Origin: Chitinophaga rupis
Lineage (GTDB): Bacteria > Bacteroidota > Bacteroidia > Chitinophagales > Chitinophagaceae
Length of the DNA: 64,000 nt
Assembly (NCBI RefSeq): GCF_900109685.1
Contig: NZ_FOBB01000006.1
Span: forward strand, 186,001 to 250,000
Direction: 5' to 3'
In this document: positions 44,761 to 53,637 of the stretch, in pieces
Numbering within the stretch: position 1 is the stretch's first letter
Layout of the letters: each line of letters opens with the position of its first letter
Made by a program: the position numbers and the translations under genes
The notes under the pieces: generated by a model
What the model was told of the DNA's origin: nothing
What the model saw: only the letters and a program-made list of their open reading frames with translations
Databases searched by the model: none

Positions 44761-45198
44761 TTAAATCACATACTCAAACACCTTTTGCACTTTCTTTTCT
44801 TCAAACCCGTTTTTCTCATAAAAGGCATGCGCCTCTGTTCTTTTCACCTGGCAGCGCACCCGCAGCTTGTTGATATTTCTTTCTGCTGCCCACTTCTTAG
44901 TTTTCTCTACCAGCAGGCTGCCTATGCCTTTACCACGGGCGCTGGCGGCCACTACCAGGCCGCCTATTTCACAAAAGGGGCCGGTTTCCAAACGCATGGT
45001 GTAAAACACATGGATCCATCCCACTACCTGTTCATTCATCACAGCCACATACGCCATGTCATAATTACTCTTATCAATGGCTGCAATGTTAGTGATGGTA
45101 TCCTGTACAGTTAATGGATAACCTAATTGTATAGAAAGCTCGGTGATCTGTGGGGCCTCTTTCATAGTAGCCGCCCGTATCTGGATGGTACTGTCCAT
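44761..45198 (-). CDS. GNAT-family N-acetyltransferase
   Basis: A 145-aa single-domain enzyme. The acetyl-CoA pyrophosphate loop is ARGKGIGSLLVEKTKKWA, preceded by the beta-strand CEIGGLVVAAS, and the C-terminal AHAFYEKNGFEEKKVQKVFE is the usual GNAT ending. N-terminal IQIRAATMKEAPQITELSIQ begins the fold. The acceptor is unknown. It is monocistronic, reading away from the small RiPP-like gene. Confidence 0.92.
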   Translation of the reverse strand: MDSTIQIRAATMKEAPQITELSIQLGYPLTVQDTITNIAAIDKSNYDMAYVAVMNEQVVGWIHVFYTMRLETGPFCEIGGLVVAASARGKGIGSLLVEKTKKWAAERNINKLRVRCQVKRTEAHAFYEKNGFEEKKVQKVFEYVI

Positions 45199-45371
45199 GA
45201 CGTATAATTTCCATGATAATACAAAAATTTGCCCGATAAATATTTTAAAAGTATCTTAGAAAGATAACCCAACCCTGTTAATAACCCGTTTTTACAACAC
45301 ATATCTTTTCAAGGAGCAGCCGAAAACCTTCTGACAGAGTAGGCAAATTTGTTTAACCAAAATTCCTTTGT

Positions 45372-45509
45372 ATGAAAAAGAAAACCAAGAAAAAGCTCGA
45401 CGTCAAAAAACTGAAGATCAGCCGACTGAGTGAAACAAACCAGGCCAAGCTGAAAGCCGCCACTATTCCGCCAAACACTTTCTGGTGTGAAACAGGCCCG
45501 GGCTTCTGA
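45372..45509 (+). CDS. Small RiPP-precursor-like peptide (class I lanthipeptide-type leader)
   Basis: A 45-aa ORF. The first half, MKKKTKKKLDVKKLKISRLS, resembles the leader of Bacteroidota class I lanthipeptide (pinensin-type) precursors: a lysine-rich start, then LxVKKLxISxLxE. The tail after ETNQAKLKAA is a short, Cys/Thr/aromatic/Gly-rich core (TIPPNTFWCETGPGF, one Cys and three Thr counting ETG). There is no GG cleavage site and no LanB/LanC, protease or exporter in the window, so modification would need enzymes elsewhere. A TATCTTTT box (about 45353-45360 upstream region) is a possible promoter. A large palindrome (45531-45678) follows and likely ends the transcript. Classification is by visual resemblance only; it may be a different small protein. 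Confidence 0.55.
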   Translation: MKKKTKKKLDVKKLKISRLSETNQAKLKAATIPPNTFWCETGPGF

Positions 45510-45530
45510 ACCTAGCATTAAGATCTTGGG

Positions 45531-45678
45531 GCTGGCCCAAAAGAATGTAAAATCATAAATGCAAAATTTCAAATGTAAAAGTAGAATGTCACGGTACCAG
45601 GTGCTGACGCAGGTTCGCTGCATTCTACTTTTACATTTATGATTTAAAATTTTACATTTTACATTCTTTTGGGCCAGC
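45531..45678. repeat. 148-bp compound palindrome / terminator of the repeat family
   Basis: Outer 22-bp arms (45531-45552 and 45657-45678) are exact reverse complements, as are inner 18-bp arms (45571-45588 and 45621-45638). The inner core ATGTAAAAGTAGAATG also forms the palindrome at 16945-17000. It lies between the small RiPP-like gene (+) and the monooxygenase stop (-, 45707) and probably terminates both. Confidence 0.75.
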
Positions 45679-45706
45679 TCCTGTTATTAACTCCTCTTAT
45701 AAAGGC

Positions 45707-47410
45707 TTATACCTGACTATAAACAACAGGCCGCCCAAAAGGCAACATAGCAGTTTGCAAAGCCTGCAAAGCATTGACAGGGGCGGTTTCACAACGCCAC
45801 GCCACAAAACCATCCGGCCTCACCAGCACCGCGCCGGTAGCGCTGATACCTAATATTTTTTCGATAGTACCTGCTGTAAAAACCAGGCTGCCCTGCGCAC
45901 CAATACTGTACACCGGTACCTGCATAGCAGCCGCAACCTGCTGCCAGCCTGCATTATCCATGCCGGTAAACAATACAAAGCTTTTTCCTAACAGGTCCAG
46001 CGTAGATATTTGCTTACCCTTATACAACACCCAAAGATGTGGCATGCGCGTACCCGGTGTGCCATCCAGCGCGCGGGCCGGCTGAAATTCCTGCGTGGGC
46101 AATGCATTATCCAACACGGCGGCAGATGTATATTTAAAGGCCGGTAATCCCAGCAAGCCTCCTACATAACGCATGGTCAGGCGATGGCTGCTTTGCTGCC
46201 AGCCTAAGAACGAAGCTATTTTAGCACCTGTTACCGTTGTAATAACATTCAGTATGTTCAGGAAATTCTTCTTCAATAATCCATCTTCATCAGACCAGTT
46301 GCCGCTTTGTATGGCATAATGTAAACCAACCGGCTGCCGCTCCGTAGTGTAGGTTTGCAGCAGCGCAGGCGCCGCGGTTCCCTGTAATACAGCAGCCAGC
46401 TTCCAGGCCAGGTTATGCGCATCCTGTATGCCGGTATTAGCGCCTTTACCGCCATAGGGTGTCATTACATGCGCAGCATCGCCGGCCAGGAAAATACGCC
46501 CATGCTGCATATTAAGCACCACCTTTACCGTAGGCTGCCAGGGTAAAATGCTGATGATGCGGATAGGCAGCCCCGGCATGCCCAGCACCTCCTGCAAAAT
46601 AGCAGTCACCTTCTCAGTGCTAAGATCAGCGGCGTTCTCCACCGCCGGATCATAATGCAGGTGAAACACCCAGCGATTGCTGCTATTAATAGTGGCAAGC
46701 AGCCCTTTTCTTGTAAGCGTTTTTATGATCACAAGGCTGAAACGTTTGCCTTGCAGGATGGCTGCCAGGTCGGCCTCAAAATAAATGTTCAGCAGGCTTG
46801 CGATAGCGCCCCTGCCGCAAACCGGCGCCTGCAAAGCTTCCCGCACAGGGCTTTTAGCGCCATCGGCAGCTATCATATAGGCAGCGCGTACGGTTTGTGT
46901 TTCATCCGTTTCCCGGTTACGGATCAGGGCTGTTACGCCTTCTGCATCCTGCGTAAAAGAAACCAGCTCCGTATAAAAGGCCAGCTGTGCGCCCCGTTCC
47001 CGCGCAGCTGCCAGCAATACCGGTTCTGAAAGGTCCTGCGTGCAACGGGCGGCTTCCTCAGGGCTTAATGCCATGATCTTGTCTACACCCAACACTTTGC
47101 CGGGCGTTTTATTCCCGGGTTTTATTTTTTTTAATGCCGCGGCAAGGCTGCTGTTCTTATAAATACCCCAGCTATGTGCCAGTGCCTTCCCTGCATCGCG
47201 GATGGCTTCACTCAGCTGCAGCTCCCGGTACAGCTCCATGGTGCGTATGTCAAAACCCCTGGCCCTGGGGTGAATGGAAGTGCCTTTATGCCGCTCAATT
47301 AATAAGGGTGTAATGCCTTGCTGTAAAAGGAATAATGCGGCCGATAAACCTACCACGCCACCGCCCACAATTAAAACAGGTACATGCAGGGTGTTTGTTG
47401 TTACATTCAT
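45707..47410 (-). CDS. FAD-dependent aromatic-ring monooxygenase (PheA/TfdB-type)
   Basis: A 567-aa flavoprotein, started at MNVTTNTLHVPVLIVGGG (47410), since the eight residues before it in the frame are not family-like. Motifs: GGGVVGLSAALFLLQQG (FAD Rossmann), YMIAADGAKSPVREAL (the DG fingerprint), and GRIFLAGDAAHVMTPYGGKG, then ANTGIQDAHNLAWKLAAVL (GD and substrate-side). A C-terminal thioredoxin-like domain (~430-560; GKSFVLFTGMDNAGWQQVAA, VLVRPDGFVAWR) is typical of this group. It hydroxylates a phenolic or polyketide-like ring with NAD(P)H and O2. An AraC regulator is divergent from it (102 bp), a common pairing. Confidence 0.94.
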   Translation of the reverse strand: MNVTTNTLHVPVLIVGGGVVGLSAALFLLQQGITPLLIERHKGTSIHPRARGFDIRTMELYRELQLSEAIRDAGKALAHSWGIYKNSSLAAALKKIKPGNKTPGKVLGVDKIMALSPEEAARCTQDLSEPVLLAAARERGAQLAFYTELVSFTQDAEGVTALIRNRETDETQTVRAAYMIAADGAKSPVREALQAPVCGRGAIASLLNIYFEADLAAILQGKRFSLVIIKTLTRKGLLATINSSNRWVFHLHYDPAVENAADLSTEKVTAILQEVLGMPGLPIRIISILPWQPTVKVVLNMQHGRIFLAGDAAHVMTPYGGKGANTGIQDAHNLAWKLAAVLQGTAAPALLQTYTTERQPVGLHYAIQSGNWSDEDGLLKKNFLNILNVITTVTGAKIASFLGWQQSSHRLTMRYVGGLLGLPAFKYTSAAVLDNALPTQEFQPARALDGTPGTRMPHLWVLYKGKQISTLDLLGKSFVLFTGMDNAGWQQVAAAMQVPVYSIGAQGSLVFTAGTIEKILGISATGAVLVRPDGFVAWRCETAPVNALQALQTAMLPFGRPVVYSQV

Positions 47411-47511
47411 TGCTGATGGATTATGTTGCCGCAAAATTGCACCGACCGCTCAGCGGCAAAGGGCACCAACGGGATTTTTTTGTACCTTAAACGGAGTAAT
47501 CTGACTGGATC

Positions 47512-48489
47512 ATGCCACAGCAGGAACAACATCCTGATTTCCCGGGTTTTGATGAGATAACCAATTTGCCGGAAAGTGAAACGCCTTACATTTTCTCTGT
47601 TTCCCTGCCGCAGGTGGATGGGCATTTCCGTCTCCTGAAAATGGGCGCCATAGCCCTTTCCGACGGCTGGATGCAGCTGAAGGACAAAAACCTGGAATAT
47701 GCGGCCATGAAACATTTTAATGAGCTGCCCCTGGTTGAAATGAACTTTTCCCTGGAAGGCTGCATCCGCCAGAAGCTGGGATTCATGAAAGAGGATGTGC
47801 TATTCACAAAAGGGTACCACAATATTATGTACAACCACGGGGAATGGGAGCATAATCAGTTCATGAACGGCGGCATTCACAACACCTTTACCATTAATAT
47901 TCATGCAGACCGTTTTATGGAATTGTTCTCCGCTTACTCCTCCCCCATGGACCGGCTGGCGGAAAACGTGCTGAAACAGCAACCCTTCCTGCTGCAGCAA
48001 CCAGGCCTGCCTTATACCCCGCAGATGTTATCCATCATTAATTCCCTGTGGAGCTGTACTTTAACCGGCGGTTTAAAACAGCTGTTCCTGGATTCAAAAA
48101 TGATGGAGCTGTTGCTGCTGCAATTTGAGCTTTTCACGCAACCTGCGCCGGGGAAAAATACAGGCCCGGACAAAAACGAGCTGGAAAAGCTGCACCTGGC
48201 GCGGGAAATACTGCTCCGGGATATCCAGCACCCGCCTACCCTGGCCCAGTTGGCGCGCCAATGCGGGCTCAATGAATTTAAGCTGAAGAAGGGGTTTAAA
48301 GCGGTCTTTAACAACACGGTATTCGGGTACTTTGCCGCCACCCGCCTGGAACAGGCCAGGCAGCTCATTTTACATACCGGTAATACCATCTCTGAAATAG
48401 CCTACGAAACCGGTTTCAGCCACCCGCAGCACTTCCAGCGGGCCTTTAAAAAACACTTCGGCATCCCGCCCGGGCAGCTCCGTAAATAG
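47512..48489 (+). CDS. AraC-family transcriptional regulator
   Basis: A 325-aa regulator with the double helix-turn-helix at ~235-325: HPPTLAQLARQCGLNEFKLK, KGFKAVFNNTVFGYFAATRL, then GNTISEIAYETGFSHPQHFQ and FKKHFGIPPGQLRK. The N-terminal half (~1-220) has no recognisable effector domain but contains LPLVEMNFSLEGCIRQKLGF, seen in related Bacteroidota AraC proteins. Divergence from the monooxygenase with a 102-bp shared region suggests it controls that gene, perhaps in response to a phenolic substrate (inference). Confidence 0.93.
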   Translation: MPQQEQHPDFPGFDEITNLPESETPYIFSVSLPQVDGHFRLLKMGAIALSDGWMQLKDKNLEYAAMKHFNELPLVEMNFSLEGCIRQKLGFMKEDVLFTKGYHNIMYNHGEWEHNQFMNGGIHNTFTINIHADRFMELFSAYSSPMDRLAENVLKQQPFLLQQPGLPYTPQMLSIINSLWSCTLTGGLKQLFLDSKMMELLLLQFELFTQPAPGKNTGPDKNELEKLHLAREILLRDIQHPPTLAQLARQCGLNEFKLKKGFKAVFNNTVFGYFAATRLEQARQLILHTGNTISEIAYETGFSHPQHFQRAFKKHFGIPPGQLRK

Positions 48490-48646
48490 CAGCAGACTTT
48501 TCCATTACAATAATCCGGGATAAGTACAACAGAATCCGTTAAATAGCCATTCTTTTCCATTCATTTTCGTTGCACCTTTGCTTGTAATAAACAGTAAATA
48601 ACGATTCACTTATATACAGTGTAACAGTTGTAGGTTTAGGTACAGG

Positions 48647-48680
48647 CCGGAGTATTCTTATTCCGGTTTTTTTATTTTTT
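48647..48680 (+). terminator. Rho-independent terminator, in the 347-bp gap after the AraC gene
   Basis: CCGGAGTA (48647-48654) pairs with TATTCCGG (48659-48666; one G-U) around TTCT, followed by TTTTTTTATTTTTT (48667-48680). It is 158 nt past the araC stop, so it either ends that transcript or a small RNA; CACCTTTG near 48575-48590 is a 7/8 match to the -7 box. The rest of 48490-48836 shows no gene. Confidence 0.8.
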
Positions 48681-48836
48681 ATAAGCCCCATTCGTCGTTC
48701 ATCACAGTTATAAACCGGTTCATCCCTTTTAACAAATCTTTTACTGCACCCCGGGATTAACCATAAAATATTTTATTATTCTTTGTGGAAATAACTATTG
48801 TCAGCATCTCAATAAGTTTAACCGTCAACTCCCTTC

Positions 48837-51611
48837 ATGAAAAAATATTTATTCATTGTTTTCCTCATAGTGCCCTGCCTGTGTTATGCCCAGCAACCTG
48901 CTGTGAAAGGCAGTGTATTGGATACGCTCAATCATCAGCAGCTATCCAACACTGTGATCGCTGTTTTACAGGCAAAAGATTCTATTCTGCAAACCTTTAC
49001 CCGCAGCGATGCAGGCGGTAAATTTTCCATACCCCGCCTGCCACCCGGTAAATACCTGCTGCTGGCCACTACACCGGGATATGCAGATTATGTAGAACCG
49101 TTCACGTTAGCCGACAGCACCTCCACCACAAATGTTAATATTATACTATCGCTCAAAAGCCGGCTGCTGAAAGAGGTGCTGGTGAACCAGGCCATAGCCG
49201 CTATTAAGCTAAAGGGAGATACTACCGAATATAATGCGGATAGTTTTAAAATGCAGCCCAATGCAACGGTAGAAGACCTGTTGAAAAAGCTGCCGGGTAT
49301 ACAGGTAGATAAGAATGGGCAGATCACCGCCCAGGGTGAAAAAGTGCAGAAAGTGCTGGTAGACGGGGAGGAATTTTTTGGAGATGATCCTACCCTGGCT
49401 ACCCAGAACCTGCGGGCCGATATGGTAGACAAAGTGCAGGTGTTTGATAAAAAAAGCGATCAGGCGGCCTTTACCGGGATAGATGACGGGCAAAAAACAA
49501 AAACGCTGAACCTGAAGCTGAAGGAGGATAAAAAGAACGGTTACTTTGGTAAAGCCAGCACCGGTGCGGGTAACGACGGCTTTCACGACAGCCAGCTGAT
49601 GCTGAACTTCTTTAAAAAGAAACGCAAGATCTCCGGTTACGGCATTGTTTCCAACACCGGTAAAACAGGGCTTAACTGGGGCGAAAGGGATAATTACGGG
49701 CAAAGCATGTCGGAAAATTTCAGCTACGATGAAAATACGGATATGTATTCGGGCAGCTTTCAGTCAGACGACCTGGAGAACTGGGACGGACGGTATAACG
49801 GGCAGGGCTTTCCGCTGGTGCAAACCGGGGGCCTGCATTTCAATAATAAGTGGAATGAGGATAAGCAATCCATTAACGGTAACTACAAGATCCTGAACCT
49901 GCATATGGACGGTTACAGCAATACGAACTCCCAGTACCTGCTGCCGGATACCTTTTACTATACCAATTCCAGCGAACGTTTTGCCAACACTATACTACGG
50001 CAACGGGCTAACGGTATATACGACCTGCAGATAGATTCTACCTCCTCTATCCGTGTTACTGCCGACGGAGGCCTGGATCATAAGACCACAAAGAGCGCCC
50101 GCACCATGCAGTCCATAGCACAGGATAATGCACTGGTAAACCAGAATGAGCGCAACATAGCTACCACCGGGGATATACGTACAATAAACAGCAGTATATT
50201 ATGGCGCAAAAAGCTCCGCAAAAAAGGCCGCACCCTTTCCCTGAATATCCAGGAAAAGTATAGCCAGAATAATTCCGACGGCTACCTGGATGCTGTTACG
50301 GAATTTTATAAGAATGGCAGCGTGGATTCCTCACAGGTCATTGATCAGTATAAAACAAACCGTAACGAAAATATTACGTTTGATACCAGGCTTACTTATT
50401 CAGAGCCTTTGTCAAAGTCCAGCTCCATTATATTGAATTACGGCATAGTGGTTAACAACAGCAGCTCCAACCGCAGCTCCTTTAACCAGGACGCCAGTGG
50501 CAAGTACGGTGAGCTGGATTCTTTATACAGCAACGACTATAAGTTCAATGTATTCACCCACCGGGGCGGCGCTACTTATAGCCTTGTTAAAAAGAAATTA
50601 CGGGCCAATGCAGGTCTTAGCACAGGCCTTACCAGCTTTGACCAGCAGGATATGCATACCGGCCTTAAACGTAACCGTGATTTCGTGAACTGGTTCCCGC
50701 AGGCATCTTTCAGCTACATGTTCAGCACCCAGCGCAGGCTGTCCATTAACTATAACGGCAGCACCAACCAGCCCAATATTGACCAGATACAACCTTTACG
50801 TACCAACGAAGATCCGTTGAACATCAGCATTGGCAACCCGGACCTGAAACCGCAGTTCTCCAACAATATCTGGATGTTCTTCAGTGACTATAAGATCCTT
50901 ACGGATCGCGGCATCTGGATCAACGGCTCCTATAACTTTACCTATAATGCCATTACCAGCAGAACCGTTATTGACGCCAGCGGAAAAAGAACCAACCAGG
51001 CCGTGAACGTGGACGGTAACCGGAATGCCAATCTGTACCTGGGTTATAACTTTAAGATGAAAAAGCTTGACATGCGCGCCGGCTTCAATGGTAATGTAGG
51101 CTACAGCCGTTATGTAAACTATATTAACGAAGCGATGAACACTACCAACAGTGGCAACTATACCCTGGGAACTTATCTGAATAAATCCAAAGAAAAGAAA
51201 TATGAGATCCGCATGGAAGCATCGGCCACTTATACCAACAGTAAATCATCTGTACAGCAAGCTATAAAAACCAACTACTGGACCTTCAGCATTAATCCCA
51301 ACATAGACCTGTTCTTCCCCTGGAAGCTGCAGCTGCACACGGATTGTAATATAAACCTGCGGCAGAAGACCGCTGCTTTTGACAACAATAATAACGTAGT
51401 ATTATGGAACGCCTGGATAGGTAAAAAGTTCATGAAGAACGATGCGCTGATGATCAAGGCAGAAGTGAACGACCTGCTGAAAGAGAATATAGGCTTCAAC
51501 CGGCAGGTGAACAGCAACTTTATTTCTCAGCAGAACTATGGCACCATTAGCCGTTATGTGTTCTTATCCATTAACTGGAACTTTAATAAAACCGGCGCAG
51601 GCGCTAAATAA
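48837..51611 (+). CDS. Outer-membrane beta-barrel protein with carboxypeptidase-like domain (OMP_b-brl_3 type)
   Basis: A 924-aa outer-membrane protein: signal peptide (KYLFIVFLIVPCLCYAQQ), carboxypeptidase regulatory-like domain (~22-105; VLDTLNHQQLSNTVIAVLQA, GGKFSIPRLPPGKYLLLATT), a plug-like domain (MQPNATVEDLLKKLPGIQVD, GQITAQGEKVQKVLVDGEEF FGDDPTLA) and a C-terminal barrel (~230-920) rich in aromatic beta-strands. These OMPs differ from SusC: no STN domain, no SusD next door. It is followed after 12 bp by a GLPGLI gene, a pair seen widely in Bacteroidota. Likely a TonB-linked transporter or surface receptor; cargo unknown. Confidence 0.9.
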   Translation: MKKYLFIVFLIVPCLCYAQQPAVKGSVLDTLNHQQLSNTVIAVLQAKDSILQTFTRSDAGGKFSIPRLPPGKYLLLATTPGYADYVEPFTLADSTSTTNVNIILSLKSRLLKEVLVNQAIAAIKLKGDTTEYNADSFKMQPNATVEDLLKKLPGIQVDKNGQITAQGEKVQKVLVDGEEFFGDDPTLATQNLRADMVDKVQVFDKKSDQAAFTGIDDGQKTKTLNLKLKEDKKNGYFGKASTGAGNDGFHDSQLMLNFFKKKRKISGYGIVSNTGKTGLNWGERDNYGQSMSENFSYDENTDMYSGSFQSDDLENWDGRYNGQGFPLVQTGGLHFNNKWNEDKQSINGNYKILNLHMDGYSNTNSQYLLPDTFYYTNSSERFANTILRQRANGIYDLQIDSTSSIRVTADGGLDHKTTKSARTMQSIAQDNALVNQNERNIATTGDIRTINSSILWRKKLRKKGRTLSLNIQEKYSQNNSDGYLDAVTEFYKNGSVDSSQVIDQYKTNRNENITFDTRLTYSEPLSKSSSIILNYGIVVNNSSSNRSSFNQDASGKYGELDSLYSNDYKFNVFTHRGGATYSLVKKKLRANAGLSTGLTSFDQQDMHTGLKRNRDFVNWFPQASFSYMFSTQRRLSINYNGSTNQPNIDQIQPLRTNEDPLNISIGNPDLKPQFSNNIWMFFSDYKILTDRGIWINGSYNFTYNAITSRTVIDASGKRTNQAVNVDGNRNANLYLGYNFKMKKLDMRAGFNGNVGYSRYVNYINEAMNTTNSGNYTLGTYLNKSKEKKYEIRMEASATYTNSKSSVQQAIKTNYWTFSINPNIDLFFPWKLQLHTDCNINLRQKTAAFDNNNNVVLWNAWIGKKFMKNDALMIKAEVNDLLKENIGFNRQVNSNFISQQNYGTISRYVFLSINWNFNKTGAGAK

Positions 51612-51623
51612 AAAATTACGATC

Positions 51624-52373
51624 ATGAAACAATTACTCCTGTATATCCTGTTAGGCTGCGCCGTAAACGCCACGGCGCAAAACCCCGTTTATCTTACCCA
51701 GGGCCGTATTGAGTTTGAGAAAAAAGTGAACCAGCACGCCCGCCTGGAAGCGCTGTTTAAAAATGAGAATGATGATGGCTGGAAAGACATGGAAAAAAAG
51801 CGCCTGCCCCAGTTCACCAGCTTTTACTTTGACCTGGTTTTTAATGGCAATACCACCTTATATGCGCCGGGCCGGGAAAACCCGGATAATATACGCCTGC
51901 GGCCGGAACCCGGCAATGATAACGTGATCTATGACCAGCTGGATAAAAAGGAAAGCACCGCCAGGAAAACCGTATTTGAACAGGTATTCCTGGTGAAAGA
52001 CAGCACCCGCAAGATTCGATGGAAAATAACCGATGAAAAGCGCAATATTGCCGGTTTTGATTGCCGCCGCGCCAATGCGGTGATCATGGATTCCATTTAC
52101 GTGGTGGCATTCTATACAGATGCTATTGTTACCCCCGGCGGCCCGGAATCCTTTACCGGCCTGCCCGGCATGATACTGGGCATAGCATTGCCCTATGAGC
52201 ATATAACCTGGTTTGCTACAAAAGTGCTGGCAGAAGATATTACACCCGATAAATTAAAAGCGCCCACAAAAGGCAAAGCTGTAGATAATAAAAAACTGCT
52301 GGAAACCATTACCAGCAGCATGAAAGACTGGGGTCACTATGGTAAGATCTATACGCTGATCATGATGTTGTAA
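51624..52373 (+). CDS. GLPGLI-family exported protein
   Basis: A 249-aa protein with a signal peptide (LLLYILLGCAVNATAQ) and the family mark FTGLPGMILGIALPYEH at ~184-200 (GLPGMI variant), plus GRIEFEKKVN near the N-terminus and KRNIAGFDCRRANAVI. The function of the family is unknown; it consistently sits next to OMP_b-brl_3 barrels, as here, 12 bp downstream. It stops at 52373, directly abutting the stop of proA on the other strand. Confidence 0.93.
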   Translation: MKQLLLYILLGCAVNATAQNPVYLTQGRIEFEKKVNQHARLEALFKNENDDGWKDMEKKRLPQFTSFYFDLVFNGNTTLYAPGRENPDNIRLRPEPGNDNVIYDQLDKKESTARKTVFEQVFLVKDSTRKIRWKITDEKRNIAGFDCRRANAVIMDSIYVVAFYTDAIVTPGGPESFTGLPGMILGIALPYEHITWFATKVLAEDITPDKLKAPTKGKAVDNKKLLETITSSMKDWGHYGKIYTLIMML

Positions 52374-53624
52374 TTATATACGCACCTGCCCGTTCCCATA
52401 TACAAACCATTTTTCCGTTACCAGCTTTTCCAGCGCAAAAGGCCCGCGGGCATGCAGCTTCTGGGTAGAGATGCCTATCTCCGCCCCCAGGCCGAACACG
52501 CCCCCATCTGTAAACCGCGTAGAGGCGTTCACGTATACCGCAGCAGCATCTACCTCATTCATAAACCGTTCACTAATGGCTGCATCCGCTGATATAATGG
52601 CTTCTGAATGTTTGGAGGAATAATGGCGGATGTGCGACAAAGCTTCATCTGCACCTTCCACCACTTTTACGGAACATTTAAAGTCCAGGAACTCGCGGCC
52701 AAAATCTTCCGGGGTAGCATGCTGTAAATAAGGGTAACCGGCTTTTTCCAGGATGGGATAGGCAGTTTCATCTGCAAAGATCTCTACATTATACGCCTGT
52801 AAGGAAGGCGCCAGCAATGGCAGGAAATCCGCTGCCACCGCACGATCCACCAGTACCGTATCCAAAGAATTACAAACAGAAGGCCGTGTTACCTTGGCAT
52901 TGGTTACAATGATAGCGGCCTGCTGAAGATCGGCCGTACGCTCCACATAAGTATGGCATACACCGGCCCCGGTTTCAATTACCGGCACCCGGGCATTGTC
53001 ACGCACAAAGTTGATGAGCTGCTGGGAGCCGCGGGGAATAATAATATCAACATACTTTACAGCGGTCAGCAGCTCCATAACCAGGTTACGGTCTGCAGGC
53101 AGCAGCTGTACCGTTGCTTTAGGCAGCTCAAATTCCGACAGTACATCCTGTATAAGCCCTACCAGGCAGGTATTGGTATAAAAAGCATCTGTACCGCCGC
53201 GCAGCACACATACGTTACCGGAGCGGATACACAGCGCTGCCACATCTACCGTTACATTAGGCCGCGATTCATAGATCACACCTACTACGCCTAAAGGCGC
53301 CGTACGTTTTTGCACCAGCAGCCCATTGTCCAGCTTTTTCTCTGAAAGCAGCTGGTTAGAAGGATCCGGCAGTTTGGCTATATCCGTAAGGCTGTCTGCT
53401 AATTGCTGAATACGTGTTTTGTTCAGCAGCAGCCGGTCCTTTTTAGGATCGGTGTCCGGCATGCGTTCCAGGTCCTGCTGGTTGGCGCTTACAATTTCGT
53501 TTATATGTTCCTGTAAGTATACCCCCAGCCGTTTCAGCAGCTGCTGCTTTTGGCGGTCAGGAAAGGTTTTAATAGCACTGGTGGCTTGCTGCGCCTGTTC
53601 CAGTAAAGGCATGATAGACTCCAT
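52374..53624 (-). CDS. proA: Gamma-glutamyl phosphate reductase (glutamate-5-semialdehyde dehydrogenase)
   Basis: A 416-aa NADPH enzyme that reduces gamma-glutamyl phosphate to the semialdehyde in proline synthesis. Started at MESIMPLLEQAQQATS (53624); the earlier frame start at 53669 overlaps proB. Family sites: PLGVVGVIYESRPNVTVDVA, NVCVLRGGTDAFYTN and the nucleophile Cys in VTRPSVCNSLDTVLVD, then late VYVNASTRFTDGGVFGLGAE and EIGISTQKLHARGPF. It starts 13 bp after proB, forming a proBA operon transcribed with the GH127 gene. Its stop abuts the GLPGLI stop with no terminator between. Confidence 0.97.
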   Translation of the reverse strand: MESIMPLLEQAQQATSAIKTFPDRQKQQLLKRLGVYLQEHINEIVSANQQDLERMPDTDPKKDRLLLNKTRIQQLADSLTDIAKLPDPSNQLLSEKKLDNGLLVQKRTAPLGVVGVIYESRPNVTVDVAALCIRSGNVCVLRGGTDAFYTNTCLVGLIQDVLSEFELPKATVQLLPADRNLVMELLTAVKYVDIIIPRGSQQLINFVRDNARVPVIETGAGVCHTYVERTADLQQAAIIVTNAKVTRPSVCNSLDTVLVDRAVAADFLPLLAPSLQAYNVEIFADETAYPILEKAGYPYLQHATPEDFGREFLDFKCSVKVVEGADEALSHIRHYSSKHSEAIISADAAISERFMNEVDAAAVYVNASTRFTDGGVFGLGAEIGISTQKLHARGPFALEKLVTEKWFVYGNGQVRI

Positions 53625-53637
53625 GAAATGATTTTTT

